NCBI GenBank assembly: GCA_019638185.1
Contig: JAHBUH010000008.1
Location: forward strand, 1 to 64,000
Source of the DNA: Leadbetterella sp.
GTDB taxonomy: Bacteria; Bacteroidota; Bacteroidia; Cytophagales; Spirosomataceae
DNA: 64,000 nt
Reading direction: 5' to 3'
Made by a program: the position numbers and the translations under genes. The notes under the pieces were generated by a model, which was not told the DNA's origin, searched no databases, and was given only the letters and a program-made list of their open reading frames with translations. Position 1 is the first letter of the stretch, and each line of letters starts with the position of its first letter. This document shows, piece by piece, positions 63,943 through 64,000 of this stretch.

Positions 63943-64000
63943 TTCACCCCGCTTCCATCATTTTATTCCCTGTTAAAAAAGATGAGCTTTGCGATATAAA

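Overview
The window looks like a chromosome segment from a Bacteroidota bacterium, most likely of the Cytophagales type. The evidence is a SusC/SusD pair, a fused CcoN-CcoO cbb3 oxidase with a one-haem CcoP, an isolated atpD-atpC pair with an 80-residue epsilon subunit, YpdA of bacillithiol metabolism, a DUF5606 protein, and many promoters of the Bacteroidota form (TTTG, about 18-21 bp, TAnnTTTG). Placement below phylum is inference. Base composition and codon use look even, and I see no insertion sequence, phage block, CRISPR array, tRNA or rRNA.

Layout. 1-11 kb is a glycan-use locus: GH125 alpha-1,6-mannosidase and a ROK regulator (-), a cytochrome c/FG-GAP protein and GH29 fucosidase (+), then SusD and SusC (-). 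11-14.7 kb holds an esterase and two unrecognised coiled-coil membrane proteins. 14.8-19.2 kb is a haem/iron block: TonB-dependent receptor, HmuY-like lipoprotein, Fur and a thioredoxin-like ferredoxin. 19.4-27 kb is mixed metabolism: glutamate dehydrogenase, SDR, SixA phosphatase, an unannotated 44-residue membrane peptide, a trehalase-family lipoprotein that has lost its signature residues, a FabH-like synthase, a histidine kinase and an exonuclease. 27.1-32.3 kb is nuoKLMN without the rest of complex I. 32.4-42.6 kb contains an Ala-rich lipoprotein, an inactive M16 homologue, ruvX, recG, a kinase-like unknown, a gamma-glutamyltransferase, kbl with a threonine dehydrogenase, and dinD. 42.7-49.3 kb carries atpDC, a zinc-less DksA homologue, typA, ahcY and a small unknown. 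49.3-55.7 kb is a four-gene hydrolase operon, a LuxE-family protein, ypdA and a DUF5606 gene.

55.8-64 kb is the most interesting region. It holds ccoNO-ccoQ-ccoP-ccoG-ccoH plus a TauE/DsbD-like membrane protein, converging on a two-gene regulatory operon. The first gene of that operon is a soluble PAS histidine kinase whose PAS keeps the two key haem-pocket residues of FixL in register. The second is a response regulator that fuses a receiver domain directly to a CRP/FNR-type effector and DNA-binding module. Two 20-bp sites identical at 19 positions (core ATGAC-N4-GTCAT) lie upstream of ccoNO and upstream of the kinase gene. Each is exactly 52.5 bp from the start of a -7 element. I read this as a shortened FixL-FixJ-FixK circuit in which one protein replaces FixJ and FixK and controls both the oxidase and itself.
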